From: a virus
Direction: 5' to 3' (one strand)
Virus record (IMG/VR): IMGVR_UViG_3300021178_000024
Location: 1-41,283 of that record
DNA: 41,283 nucleotides
Shown piece by piece: positions 1-6,900 of the stretch; position 1 is the first letter of the stretch, and every line of letters begins with the position of its first letter. The notes beneath the pieces are model-generated. The model did not search any database and was not told the DNA's origin. It saw only the letters and a program-made list of their open reading frames with translations. The position numbers and the translations under genes were made by a program.

Positions 1-2
1 CG

Positions 3-239
3 GGGGCGGTTGGGGGGGGGAGGAATGCGGCTGGGGGCACGGGTAGTGCGGGTGCACCAGGAAGCTATGGTGGTGGGACTGCGGGTGGCATCGCCCCCTT
101 GAGCGCCGGCACACCCACCGGAGTCCAGCCCACCCAGCACGTCAACCCCATCTCCTACCAAGCCCTTGGCCAATCTCCCACCTCCAACCCCATGCTCTCC
201 CTCGCCCTGCGAGAGATGCTAGGACAACAGAATGGCTGA
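3..239 (+). CDS. Putative virion/ejection protein, C-terminal part (gene split by contig ends)
   Basis: This is the 3' part of the gene that begins at 40166. Joined across the terminal overlap (40166-41283 then 149-239) it makes a single 402-residue protein. The part seen here is Gly/Ser/Pro-rich and ends with the residues LALREMLGQQNG. The stop TGA at 237-239 overlaps the ATG of the next gene at 232 by 8 bp, so the two are probably translationally coupled. I do not recognise a domain. The position after the tail nozzle and before the fibre suggests an internal virion or DNA-ejection protein. Codons before about base 24 lie in the unreliable first 22 bases. Confidence 0.75.
   Translation, partial: GAVGGGRNAAGGTGSAGAPGSYGGGTAGGIAPLSAGTPTGVQPTQHVNPISYQALGQSPTSNPMLSLALREMLGQQNG
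23..148. repeat. Terminal direct repeat, left copy (circular contig overlap)
   Basis: These 126 bases are identical to 41158-41283 at the other end. The 22 bases before them resemble, but do not match, the sequence preceding the right copy; they form a G-rich run that looks like a noisy contig end. Joining base 41283 to base 149 keeps one reading frame open, so the repeat is most simply the overlap of a circularly assembled genome. A short packaged terminal repeat is the alternative. Confidence 0.9.
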
Positions 240-1620
240 TCTTTTCGCTGCCCAGAATATTCCCACAAATCAACAACAGGTGACGCAGCTTCCTGCGGAT
301 GTGCAGTTTGGCCTCGACCAAGCCGCGCTCCAACGGGCGCTCGCGCAAGCACTGCTCCAACGTGGTATGCAGGTGCCTGAAGGCCAGACGATCCAGACAG
401 GCGGTGGCGCACCAAACCACTACGTCAAACCATCGGCCTTTCAATACCTCGCCAGTCTGGCCAACACAGCAGCCGGCGCAAGCGGTCTTGGTGCATCAAA
501 CGCCAACCTGCGCGATATCATGCAGAAATATCAGGGTCAACAGAATGCAGCCCAGAGCGCGGCGGCGCAAACGCTTGGTGGAGGCCCAGCCCCCCAAAAT
601 GCCTCAATGCTTCAAGGCCAGCCCACCGGCCAAGCCCCACAAAGCCCAATTCCTACCGGTTTAACGAGTGATCAAGCTCTTGCCTCCTATAAGCAGATGA
701 AGGCGAGTGGTATTCCCGCGACGATGGCAGAGGCGGACAAACTCCTCCCGTTAATTGGTGAACTACGCAACCGAGAAACGGCAAACGCTGCGGAGAACGC
801 ACGCTCCGTCTATGGAGAGGGCGCCAAGGTTGCAACACCTGCTGGTCTCGTGGCGAACGCCAACAATACCGGGCTCGCTGGTGGCAATCTACAAGCGCCC
901 GGCGAATCCCAAACTCGTATGCAAAACGGTGTCCTCGAACGCCTGAACCCCCGCACAAATGTTTGGGAGCCCGTGGCCGAAAACCCGCTCTCCACCATGA
1001 TGACCCGCAAAGTCCAGGAAACCCAAATGGGCATCATTCAAGACCGTTTGAAGGCGGCTGAGAGTGGGCAAGGCGACGCGATCAGCGCTGGCAACCTCGC
1101 CGCCACCGGTAAGGCCCTCCAGGAAATCATTCCCAAAGCGCAGTTGGGGCCACAAGCCCTTCAGCGAGCTGAACTCCAACGTTGGGGCGCTTTACTCGGC
1201 TTCCCATTGCCCCAAGGTACCACATACACCCAACTCGCCCACCAACTCTCTTTGAGCTTCATCGGCATGGCGAAGGGAACAGCTGGGTTCCAAGGACGCC
1301 TCTCGACGCAGGAAGCCAATTGGCTGCGGGAGGCCAATGCCTCGAATCTCGATGTGACCAATCCTGCTTTCATGCAGATTGCGCACAACGCAGAGATCTA
1401 CGGAAACACTCAAGTTGCCACCCACAATAAGCGGATGCAGAACTTTGAGGGGCATGCTCGCGCGCAAGGTCTGTCGGGAACTTTCACCCCTTACAGCGTA
1501 ACACCCGATATGATCGCTCCAATTGGTACGGGAGAAAGTTTCCTCCCCCAACCAACTGTTGCTCCCACTTCTAAGCCGAACGCGGTTGACATGCGCGGTC
1601 AAATCGCCATTCCGAAGTAG
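232..1620 (+). CDS. Putative internal virion/ejection protein, Gln/Ala-rich (462 aa)
   Basis: The protein has 462 residues. It starts at an ATG that overlaps the previous gene by 8 bp and stops 3 bp before the next gene, so it belongs to a tightly packed tail block. The first 170 residues are rich in Gln, Ala, Gly and Pro and look disordered. From about residue 235 to 400 the composition is more ordinary and probably helical. There is no signal peptide or obvious catalytic motif. Short-tailed phages usually carry two to four such proteins between the tail nozzle and the fibre; they are packaged in the capsid and ejected ahead of the DNA. That role is inferred from position and composition only. 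Confidence 0.7.
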   Translation: MADLFAAQNIPTNQQQVTQLPADVQFGLDQAALQRALAQALLQRGMQVPEGQTIQTGGGAPNHYVKPSAFQYLASLANTAAGASGLGASNANLRDIMQKYQGQQNAAQSAAAQTLGGGPAPQNASMLQGQPTGQAPQSPIPTGLTSDQALASYKQMKASGIPATMAEADKLLPLIGELRNRETANAAENARSVYGEGAKVATPAGLVANANNTGLAGGNLQAPGESQTRMQNGVLERLNPRTNVWEPVAENPLSTMMTRKVQETQMGIIQDRLKAAESGQGDAISAGNLAATGKALQEIIPKAQLGPQALQRAELQRWGALLGFPLPQGTTYTQLAHQLSLSFIGMAKGTAGFQGRLSTQEANWLREANASNLDVTNPAFMQIAHNAEIYGNTQVATHNKRMQNFEGHARAQGLSGTFTPYSVTPDMIAPIGTGESFLPQPTVAPTSKPNAVDMRGQIAIPK

Positions 1621-1623
1621 CTC

Positions 1624-2796
1624 ATGCCAACGATCACCCTCAACGGCAAAGACTACCTCGTCGATGAGGGCGTCACGCCTCAAATGCTTCAAGCACATTT
1701 GGGCAGCCCGTCCGTTATCGCTAGGGATGTAGGCAAACAATTCGCAACCGGCGTCCCGATGGGTGCAGCAAACCTCGCCGATCTTCAATTACCCAATACT
1801 CCCCAGCCTCCAGCCCAAGGGATGCTCGACACCGCAACCAACTGGTTGCGTTCCCAGATCGACTCCTCACCGCTCACGACTGCTGGTAAGTATGCGCGAT
1901 CGGCAGGTGAGGGTGTTGGGGGAACGGCACTTACTGGAGGTCTTGGACCTGCCGCGCTTGTCACAGGTGCCGTGAGCGGTTTAACAGGTGAGGCGGGTCA
2001 ACAAGTCGGCCAGCATATGGACCAGGGTTCTAACAACAACTTCTGGGCTCGGGTTGGCCGCATTGCAGGGAGCTTGGCTCCGGGTGTTGGTCTCGCAGGA
2101 CTGAAAGCCGTCGTGAACCCGGGCGGTAAAGTCTCCGCAACAGCGCGTGAAGCTCTCTCCCGCACGGAAGAGCAGCTTGCCAACCAGCGCATCCCACAAC
2201 CTACCCCCGAAGCTGTCGAACAGGCTGCCCAGACTAGTGCAGTCCCAACTCTTGGCTGGCAACCCTTTCCACCCACTACCGCCATTTACAAGCAAGGTGT
2301 ATCGGCTGCATCCGCTCCAGGCGCCACAAAAATCCAAGACGTGATCCGCAACCAGCAAGGTCCCGCACTAGACCTGGCTACCGCGCTCCAACAGCACGTA
2401 GGAGTGCCAATGTCCGTTACAGGTCCCCGCGCCGCTGCTACGCAGCTCCTGCAAAATCTCGCCCCTAGCAGCAAGCTTCAGGATTTAGATCTGATAGCGC
2501 GGGGACCGGCTGGCGCGCAGGAGACAAGTCATATCGCCGCCGCAGCCGAAGGGCTTGGCCTACCGATCGGTCATATGTTCCCAATGGGAGCAGAGGGGCG
2601 TGGTTGGCGGGAGTTCATCTACGGTGGGCCATCAGCCAAGATCCAAAATTCCATCTACAGCGCCCCGACGATCGAAGAGTTGCGGAAAGCTGCGCAGATC
2701 AATCCCCGCCTCGATGCCCTGACGCAACTCTTCCGCGCCTACACCCAACCATATGCCCAAGGGCAGAGTATTCCACCGAAGGAATCCGGAGACTAG
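1624..2796 (+). CDS. Putative internal virion/ejection protein with glycine-zipper segment (390 aa)
   Basis: The protein has 390 residues with ATG at 1624. The first 30 residues resemble a small beta-hairpin module (TITLNGKDYLVDEG). Around residues 90-130 there is a long Gly/Ala/Val stretch with small residues at regular spacing, the kind of glycine zipper that can insert in or cross a membrane. The remainder is Gln/Ala/Pro-rich. Together with the two genes before it, this fits a DNA-ejection protein that helps form a conduit through the cell envelope. I recognise no enzyme motif (no lytic transglycosylase Glu box), so the assignment rests on gene order and composition. Confidence 0.65.
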   Translation: MPTITLNGKDYLVDEGVTPQMLQAHLGSPSVIARDVGKQFATGVPMGAANLADLQLPNTPQPPAQGMLDTATNWLRSQIDSSPLTTAGKYARSAGEGVGGTALTGGLGPAALVTGAVSGLTGEAGQQVGQHMDQGSNNNFWARVGRIAGSLAPGVGLAGLKAVVNPGGKVSATAREALSRTEEQLANQRIPQPTPEAVEQAAQTSAVPTLGWQPFPPTTAIYKQGVSAASAPGATKIQDVIRNQQGPALDLATALQQHVGVPMSVTGPRAAATQLLQNLAPSSKLQDLDLIARGPAGAQETSHIAAAAEGLGLPIGHMFPMGAEGRGWREFIYGGPSAKIQNSIYSAPTIEELRKAAQINPRLDALTQLFRAYTQPYAQGQSIPPKESGD

Positions 2797-2798
2797 AT

Positions 2799-4166
2799 AT
2801 GTCATTCAACGGGAGTGGGACCTTTGTTCTTAATGTGGGCGCGTATCCCTATCAGCCCAACACCTTGATCGTCTCCGCGAACGTCAACGCGCTGCTCAAC
2901 GACATCGCCAATGGCCTGTCGCTGACCGTGACCCGAGATGGCCAGATGAGCATGACCGGCCCGCTGCACATGGCCAATCAGCTCATCGATGGGATCAAAA
3001 ATCTCCAGTTCGGCACCACGACCAGCAGTCCCAGCGGCACGATGGATGGACTCTTCCTGACCGCTGCCCATACTATCGGCCTTGCGGTCAACGGGTCGGT
3101 GGTGCAAAGCTGGACGGCGACGGGGACGACCTTTAGTGGGGGAGCCATCACCGCCCCGGCCTTCATCCCGAACGGCTCGACGGTGCCGGTGAATGGGATC
3201 TACTTGCCCGCGGCAAACACCCTCGGATTCGCCACCAACACGACGGAGTGGGGGTCGGTCAATTCGACGGGGAATTGGGTCATCCTTGCTGCATCGAGTG
3301 GGAGCACTTTCACACTGCCTGCTGGGGCAGTGAACCCGGTTTCGCTGAATTTCGGTGCAGCCGGGACCGGGTTCTACGCGCCGGCCACCAATCAGCTCGC
3401 TCTCGCAATCAGCGGGACTCAATCTATTCTCGTTACCGGGTCGGGCGTAACAATCAACGCCCCAGCTAGTGCCGGAACCGCACTGTCCGTCAGCGGCATT
3501 TCCGGCTCAACCGGAATGTCGGTAACAGCAACGGGTGCTGTTTACACTGCTACTTTTGAGCAGGCTTCTACCGCTGATTCACAAGTCCGAATCAATTCCC
3601 CTACTGGATTTTCCCCCGTTCTTGACCTTTCTATCAATGCGGCCGTTAAGGCATACGTTGGTGTGTCTGGATCCGCCGGTGCCTATATGGCCGGTGATTC
3701 AACTGGCGATATGTTCATCCGGTGCGATTCAGGCATCATCGGGTTGAGCTTGACGGGCGCTGCTGCTGGATTCAAGTTGAGTGGGAATAGCGTCTCCTCG
3801 GTTAATCTTGACGCGGCCGGGACGTATTACGAAGTGGGAATGAGGGATGCACCGCCAAATCCTCAAAGTGGGAACTACACCCTCGCCCTGACCGATCGTG
3901 GCAAAGCCATCACGCAGGCTTCGGGTAGCGCGTGGACACTCACTATCCCCACCCATGCGAGCGTTGCATTTCCCCAAGGGGCACTCATCTCCGTGGTGAT
4001 TTCAAATGGCGGAGGCAACATTACGATCTCCCCGGCGGGCGGCGTGACACTTGCGTGGGCGGGCACTGCCAGCACCGGTGCGCGCGTCCTGCACTCCATT
4101 GGCCAGTGCACTCTCTATCAGATCGTAAACGACAACTGGGTCGTGGCTGGTTCGAATCTGACCTAG
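2799..4166 (+). CDS. Tail fibre / receptor-binding protein (455 aa)
   Basis: The start is the ATG at 2799, two bases after the previous stop, with a GGAG-type ribosome site in the end of the preceding gene. A longer frame extends upstream but only overlaps the previous gene. Residues 1-70 (FNGSGTFVLN, ANVNALLNDIANGLS, GQMSMTGPLHM) look like the virion-attachment part of tail fibres that carry repeated placeholder motifs. The middle is Ser/Thr/Gly-rich beta-repeat. The last 110 residues (TLALTDRGKAIT onward, ending NDNWVVAGSNLT) form a compact beta domain of the type found at fibre tips. Its place before the adhesin-like gene and the lysis genes fits a receptor-binding role. Confidence 0.8.
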   Translation: MSFNGSGTFVLNVGAYPYQPNTLIVSANVNALLNDIANGLSLTVTRDGQMSMTGPLHMANQLIDGIKNLQFGTTTSSPSGTMDGLFLTAAHTIGLAVNGSVVQSWTATGTTFSGGAITAPAFIPNGSTVPVNGIYLPAANTLGFATNTTEWGSVNSTGNWVILAASSGSTFTLPAGAVNPVSLNFGAAGTGFYAPATNQLALAISGTQSILVTGSGVTINAPASAGTALSVSGISGSTGMSVTATGAVYTATFEQASTADSQVRINSPTGFSPVLDLSINAAVKAYVGVSGSAGAYMAGDSTGDMFIRCDSGIIGLSLTGAAAGFKLSGNSVSSVNLDAAGTYYEVGMRDAPPNPQSGNYTLALTDRGKAITQASGSAWTLTIPTHASVAFPQGALISVVISNGGGNITISPAGGVTLAWAGTASTGARVLHSIGQCTLYQIVNDNWVVAGSNLT

Positions 4167-4179
4167 GCGGGCGGAGCAA

Positions 4180-5007
4180 ATGGCTGGCGGTCAGCAGGCG
4201 ATGATGGGAAGTAGTGGGTCGGTGATTGTCTCACTGACGATCTCCGCAAGCACCACCACTCCCTACAACATCTTCACCGCTGCTGGCAGTCCGACAGCGG
4301 TGGCTTTCGTCACGTTGACTGTCAACAGCGGAGTGACCCAAGGGTCGAACAGCACTGGTACCGCAGCGGTGGACACCGGCACGGGCTGGACGACTGGCAG
4401 CACAATCCAGATTACCGGCGCGGGGAATATCTTCGGAGCGGGTGGCGCGGGCGGCAATGGTGCGAACGCCAGCACCGGAGCGGCCAACAACGGCGGCAAT
4501 GGTGGTGCTGGCGGAAACGCGGTCAACGAGCAGATCGATGTGGACTATACCGGCTTCACCGGGATCATCGGTGGCGGTGGCGGAGGCGGCGCGGGCGGGG
4601 GTGGATTCACCGGCACCAACGCACCGGGCTCGGGCGGTGGCGGTGGTGGGGCTGGCGCAGGCACAGGCGGGACTGCGGGCACCCACACCGGCACCGGTGC
4701 TGATGGCACGGCCGGAACCACTCCATCGGCCACGTCTTCGACCGGCGGCACGGGTGGCAACAATGGGAATGGGACCGGGACTGCGGGCACTGGTGGTACT
4801 GCGGGCAATGCGGGCGGCGCAGCGGGCGGCTCGGGAGGCACGGGTGGTGCGGGCGGTGGCGGAGGTGGCCTTGGCGGCGCAGGTGGCGCTGGCGCCGGTG
4901 CAAACGGCTCCGCGGGCTCCACGGGCGCCGCCGGCAAAGCCATCAACCTGAACGGTCACGCCGCCAACAATCACGGCAGCGCCACCATCTATGGAGCGAT
5001 TTCTTAA
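4180..5007 (+). CDS. Glycine-rich tail tip / adhesin-like protein (275 aa)
   Basis: The ATG at 4180 follows a GGCGGAG ribosome site. Residues 1-85 are beta-rich with Thr/Val alternation and end in STIQITGAGNIFGAGGAGG, a phrase typical of glycine-rich phage tail-tip domains. Residues 85-245 are more than half glycine, arranged as long poly-Gly runs broken by Ala/Thr/Asn turns. The tail end has the residues HAANNHGSATIYGAIS. Glycine-rich domains of this kind in T-even-like adhesins fold as packed polyglycine II helices with distal loops that contact the receptor. Whether the same fold applies here is inference. It follows the fibre gene by 13 bp and probably caps it. Poly-Gly coding makes the antisense frames open, but those are shadows. 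Confidence 0.7.
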   Translation: MAGGQQAMMGSSGSVIVSLTISASTTTPYNIFTAAGSPTAVAFVTLTVNSGVTQGSNSTGTAAVDTGTGWTTGSTIQITGAGNIFGAGGAGGNGANASTGAANNGGNGGAGGNAVNEQIDVDYTGFTGIIGGGGGGGAGGGGFTGTNAPGSGGGGGGAGAGTGGTAGTHTGTGADGTAGTTPSATSSTGGTGGNNGNGTGTAGTGGTAGNAGGAAGGSGGTGGAGGGGGGLGGAGGAGAGANGSAGSTGAAGKAINLNGHAANNHGSATIYGAIS

Positions 5008-5033
5008 GCCCCGTGAAGTGGGCACTTGCAAAC

Positions 5034-5062
5034 TTGACTCCCTCCCCCCTTCCAGCTACGCT
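5034..5062 (+). promoter_or_regulatory. Candidate sigma70-type promoter before the lysis cassette
   Basis: TTGACT at 5034-5039 is followed after 17 bp by TACGCT at 5057-5062. The -35 box matches consensus at five of six positions, the -10 box at only three. It sits in the 83-bp gap between the adhesin gene and the first lysis-cassette gene. Weak evidence, by eye only. Confidence 0.3.
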
Positions 5063-5090
5063 GCCCCATGCAACCCTCCGGAGATACGCG

Positions 5091-5291
5091 ATGGATCTAA
5101 CAAACCTGTCCCCTGCCGTGATCGATGAAATGGTCCGAGCACTCCAGTTCAAGATCCTCGCGGGGATCAATCCCCACGTCGCGCAGTCGGCGCTCACGGA
5201 CCTGTTGCAATCCGCAAAGACCACTCCGCAATCCGTCGCCACCACCCCACTGCAGCCCAACCCACCGGAGTCGCCGGGGCTGACAACGTGA
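5091..5291 (+). CDS. Small hypothetical protein, first gene of lysis cassette (66 aa)
   Basis: The ATG at 5091 is preceded by CCGGAG at a good distance. An upstream in-frame ATG at 5013 has no ribosome site and would add a low-complexity leader, so 5091 is preferred. The protein begins MDLTNLSPAVIDEMVRAL, is helical for about 45 residues and ends in a Pro/Thr-rich tail. No membrane segment is visible. Its TGA overlaps the GTG start of the next gene (GTGA). I do not recognise the family. Confidence 0.6.
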   Translation: MDLTNLSPAVIDEMVRALQFKILAGINPHVAQSALTDLLQSAKTTPQSVATTPLQPNPPESPGLTT

Positions 5292-5485
5292 TTGATCCGG
5301 TGGACTACGGCAAGCTTGTTGAGAAGGTTGATCGGCTTGAGCTGGACATGGCCAAGGCGAACGCCAAACTCGATGCCGTCCTCGATAAGATCAACCAAGT
5401 GCGCGGCGCGAAGTGGGCATTCGGCGTCATCGCCGCAGTCCTGGCCTCCAGCATCACCCATGCCGTCCACAAATGGCTTCCCTGA
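5288..5485 (+). CDS. XhlA-like / holin-like membrane protein (65 aa)
   Basis: A GTG start overlaps the preceding stop. Residues 5-40 form a charged heptad-like helix (KLVEKVDRLELDMAKANAKL), residues 42-60 one hydrophobic segment (WAFGVIAAVLASSITHAV), and the end is HKWLP. A coiled coil followed by one C-terminal membrane helix is the layout of XhlA-type proteins, which work with holins in several phages. The gene lies in the lysis cassette and overlaps the next gene by 13 bp. Family membership is judged from layout, not from a search. Confidence 0.6.
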   Translation: MIDPVDYGKLVEKVDRLELDMAKANAKLDAVLDKINQVRGAKWAFGVIAAVLASSITHAVHKWLP

Positions 5486-5895
5486 TTGCCCAGCGGGTTG
5501 AGGTCGGGCCGCGTGGCTCCTTCGCGGAGATCTTCAACGACGATGGGCATATGATGTGGACGGGGGAGCATTGCTACCAGAATGCAGCAGGCCTCTGGCT
5601 CCCTAAAGTGGCCGCGGGAGTGTGGGAGTGCAAGCGCGGCATCCACACCATCCCCACCGGCGAGAAGTTCGACACCTTCGAGGTGCAGAACGTCCCCGGC
5701 CACACTGGAATCCTCTTCTGCCACCCCGGCAACCTGCCCCAAGTGGACTCCGACGGCTGCTTTCTGTGCGGCCTGTCCCTTGGCTGGCTCAAATCCGCCC
5801 GCGCCATCATCATGTCCCGCAACGCCTTCGCCCTGTTCACCCGATGGTGCACTGGCCTGGACTCCTTCACCCTGACGATCGCTGACCCGATATGA
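5473..5895 (+). CDS. DUF5675-like protein, candidate lysis enzyme (140 aa)
   Basis: I start the gene at ATG 5473, which reads MASLIAQRVEVGPRG; the earlier in-frame ATG at 5413 would overlap the previous gene by more than 70 bp. The protein resembles the DUF5675 family: an entry strand region, IPTGEKFDTFEV near residue 60, then ILFCHPGN (residues 80-87) and VDSDGCFLCG (91-100). The ordered His84, Asp92/Ser93 and Gly95-Cys96 are reminiscent of the His and Ser-x-Gly-Cys elements of L,D-transpeptidase-type enzymes, but that link is inference. It sits among a coiled-coil membrane protein, a holin-like protein and spanins. No lysozyme, amidase or transglycosylase gene is visible elsewhere, so it is the leading candidate for the endolysin role. 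Confidence 0.6.
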   Translation: MASLIAQRVEVGPRGSFAEIFNDDGHMMWTGEHCYQNAAGLWLPKVAAGVWECKRGIHTIPTGEKFDTFEVQNVPGHTGILFCHPGNLPQVDSDGCFLCGLSLGWLKSARAIIMSRNAFALFTRWCTGLDSFTLTIADPI

Positions 5896-6134
5896 ACTGG
5901 ACTCCCCTTGTCAACGCCTTTCGTGACCCCAATGGAGACTTCAACGTGGCGGAGGGGATTGCTGCGCTGGGTGCTCTTTCCAATATTGGTGTGCCTCTAC
6001 ATAACTACATTGCTCACGGCGTTGCTCCTGATCTTATTGCTAGCGGCACTGCTCTTGGTCTTATCATTACAGCCGTCGCTGCCGCTCGAAGATTCGATCC
6101 CGTGCGAGATCGGGACCGAGGAGACCACCAGTGA
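5892..6134 (+). CDS. Holin-like small membrane protein (80 aa)
   Basis: The start overlaps the previous stop as ATGA. After a short polar start (MNWTPLVNAFRDPNGDFN) there are two hydrophobic stretches, about residues 18-40 and 44-67, followed by a highly charged tail (RRFDPVRDRDRGDHQ). Two membrane helices and a charged C terminus are usual for class II holins. The neighbours (DUF5675-like protein before, spanins after) support a holin or holin partner. The sequence itself carries no diagnostic motif. Confidence 0.55.
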   Translation: MNWTPLVNAFRDPNGDFNVAEGIAALGALSNIGVPLHNYIAHGVAPDLIASGTALGLIITAVAAARRFDPVRDRDRGDHQ

Positions 6135-6640
6135 TGAGTTATCTCTATGGCGGGGTTGGGTTGCTCGTGCTGTTACTCGCTGGTTGGGGGTACGTTGAGC
6201 ATACGCAGATCCTCACCCTGCGCCTGACCATCAGCCAGTATCAAACGGCGACCGCACAGGCCGAAGTCAAGGCCAAAGAGACCGCCGACCGCAATAAGCA
6301 AACCGCTCAGGAGATTTCCGATGCCAATGATGCTCAAGTCAAGTCGATGGCTGATGCCATTACTACTCTGCTCATGCGCAAGCCAAGCCCCAATCGCTCC
6401 GCCAGTGTGCCCGCCCCCGCCACCAGCGCCCCAATCGCTGATGCAGGAGCCCTCGGACAGCCAGGTGGAGGCAATCCTGCAAGCGCTGACTGTCCGGCTG
6501 TGCCAGACCGATCCGACACAGCCGCGGTGCTCGGCACAGCCATCCTCGGATGGGAGCAGGTGAGGTCATGGAGACAGTGGCAAAGACAGGTAAGCCAGTC
6601 CCCGCCGACAAACCCATCCCCTACGATCTCGTCCGAATAG
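6131..6640 (+). CDS. Rz-like inner-membrane spanin (i-spanin)
   Basis: The start is GTG 6131 or the ATG three bases later; both overlap the previous stop. One N-terminal membrane helix (YLYGGVGLLVLLLAGWGYV) is followed by a charged, Gln/Ala/Lys-rich helix to about residue 75, then a Pro/Ala/Ser-rich tail. This is the architecture of Rz: anchored in the inner membrane with a periplasmic coiled coil that pairs with Rz1 to fuse the two membranes at lysis. A complete lipoprotein gene (6321-6563) is nested inside it in another frame, as in the classic Rz/Rz1 arrangement. Confidence 0.8.
   Translation: MMSYLYGGVGLLVLLLAGWGYVEHTQILTLRLTISQYQTATAQAEVKAKETADRNKQTAQEISDANDAQVKSMADAITTLLMRKPSPNRSASVPAPATSAPIADAGALGQPGGGNPASADCPAVPDRSDTAAVLGTAILGWEQVRSWRQWQRQVSQSPPTNPSPTISSE
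6321..6563 (+). CDS. Rz1-like outer-membrane lipoprotein spanin (o-spanin), nested
   Basis: This 80-residue frame lies entirely within the Rz-like gene and has its own AGGAG site 6 bp before the ATG at 6321 (ATGs at 6327 and 6330 are alternatives). The N terminus is a short signal peptide (SSRWLMPLLLCSC) with a lipobox ending LCSC. The next 20 residues are very Pro-rich (APPVCPPPPPAP), the hallmark of Rz1. The mature part carries further Cys residues near VRLCQTDPTQPRC. The overlap, lipobox and Pro-rich linker together make the call firm even though the protein is small. Confidence 0.8.
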   Translation: MPMMLKSSRWLMPLLLCSCASQAPIAPPVCPPPPPAPQSLMQEPSDSQVEAILQALTVRLCQTDPTQPRCSAQPSSDGSR

Positions 6641-6900
6641 TCTGGTTGGACGCGTCAGGGGACACAGGTTTCAAGCCCGTGTCCGAGATCAAGGAGGAGC
6701 GCACCAAGGTCACGACGGTGGGCTTTCTCATCCACAAGACCCGCGACCACTACCTCACTGGGGGGAGTGTGTTCCGGGAGACGGATGGGGAGTACTACTT
6801 CGGCGATCGCAACCACATCCCCCGCGCAATGGTGAAGGAGTTGACCGTGATAGCAGCCAAACCCTCCCGCAAGCAGCAGGCTCCCAATGCCAGCTCGTAG
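6568..6900 (+). CDS. Hypothetical protein (110 aa)
   Basis: I choose ATG 6568, which follows AGGTGAGG; the in-frame ATG at 6550 is an alternative. The gene overlaps the end of the Rz-like gene and its own 3' end overlaps the metallophosphoesterase start by 14 bp. The protein (YDLVRIVWLDASGD, then KVTTVGFLIHKTRDHYLTGG, then YFGDRNHIPRAMVKEL) looks like a compact alpha/beta fold with a Lys/Arg-rich tail. I do not recognise the family. Close coupling to the phosphoesterase may mean a shared task. Confidence 0.65.
   Translation: METVAKTGKPVPADKPIPYDLVRIVWLDASGDTGFKPVSEIKEERTKVTTVGFLIHKTRDHYLTGGSVFRETDGEYYFGDRNHIPRAMVKELTVIAAKPSRKQQAPNASS

Noticed and set aside
2604-2798. Longer start for the tail fibre gene
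   Set aside because: The extension lies wholly within the previous gene, and the ATG at 2799 has a suitable ribosome site.
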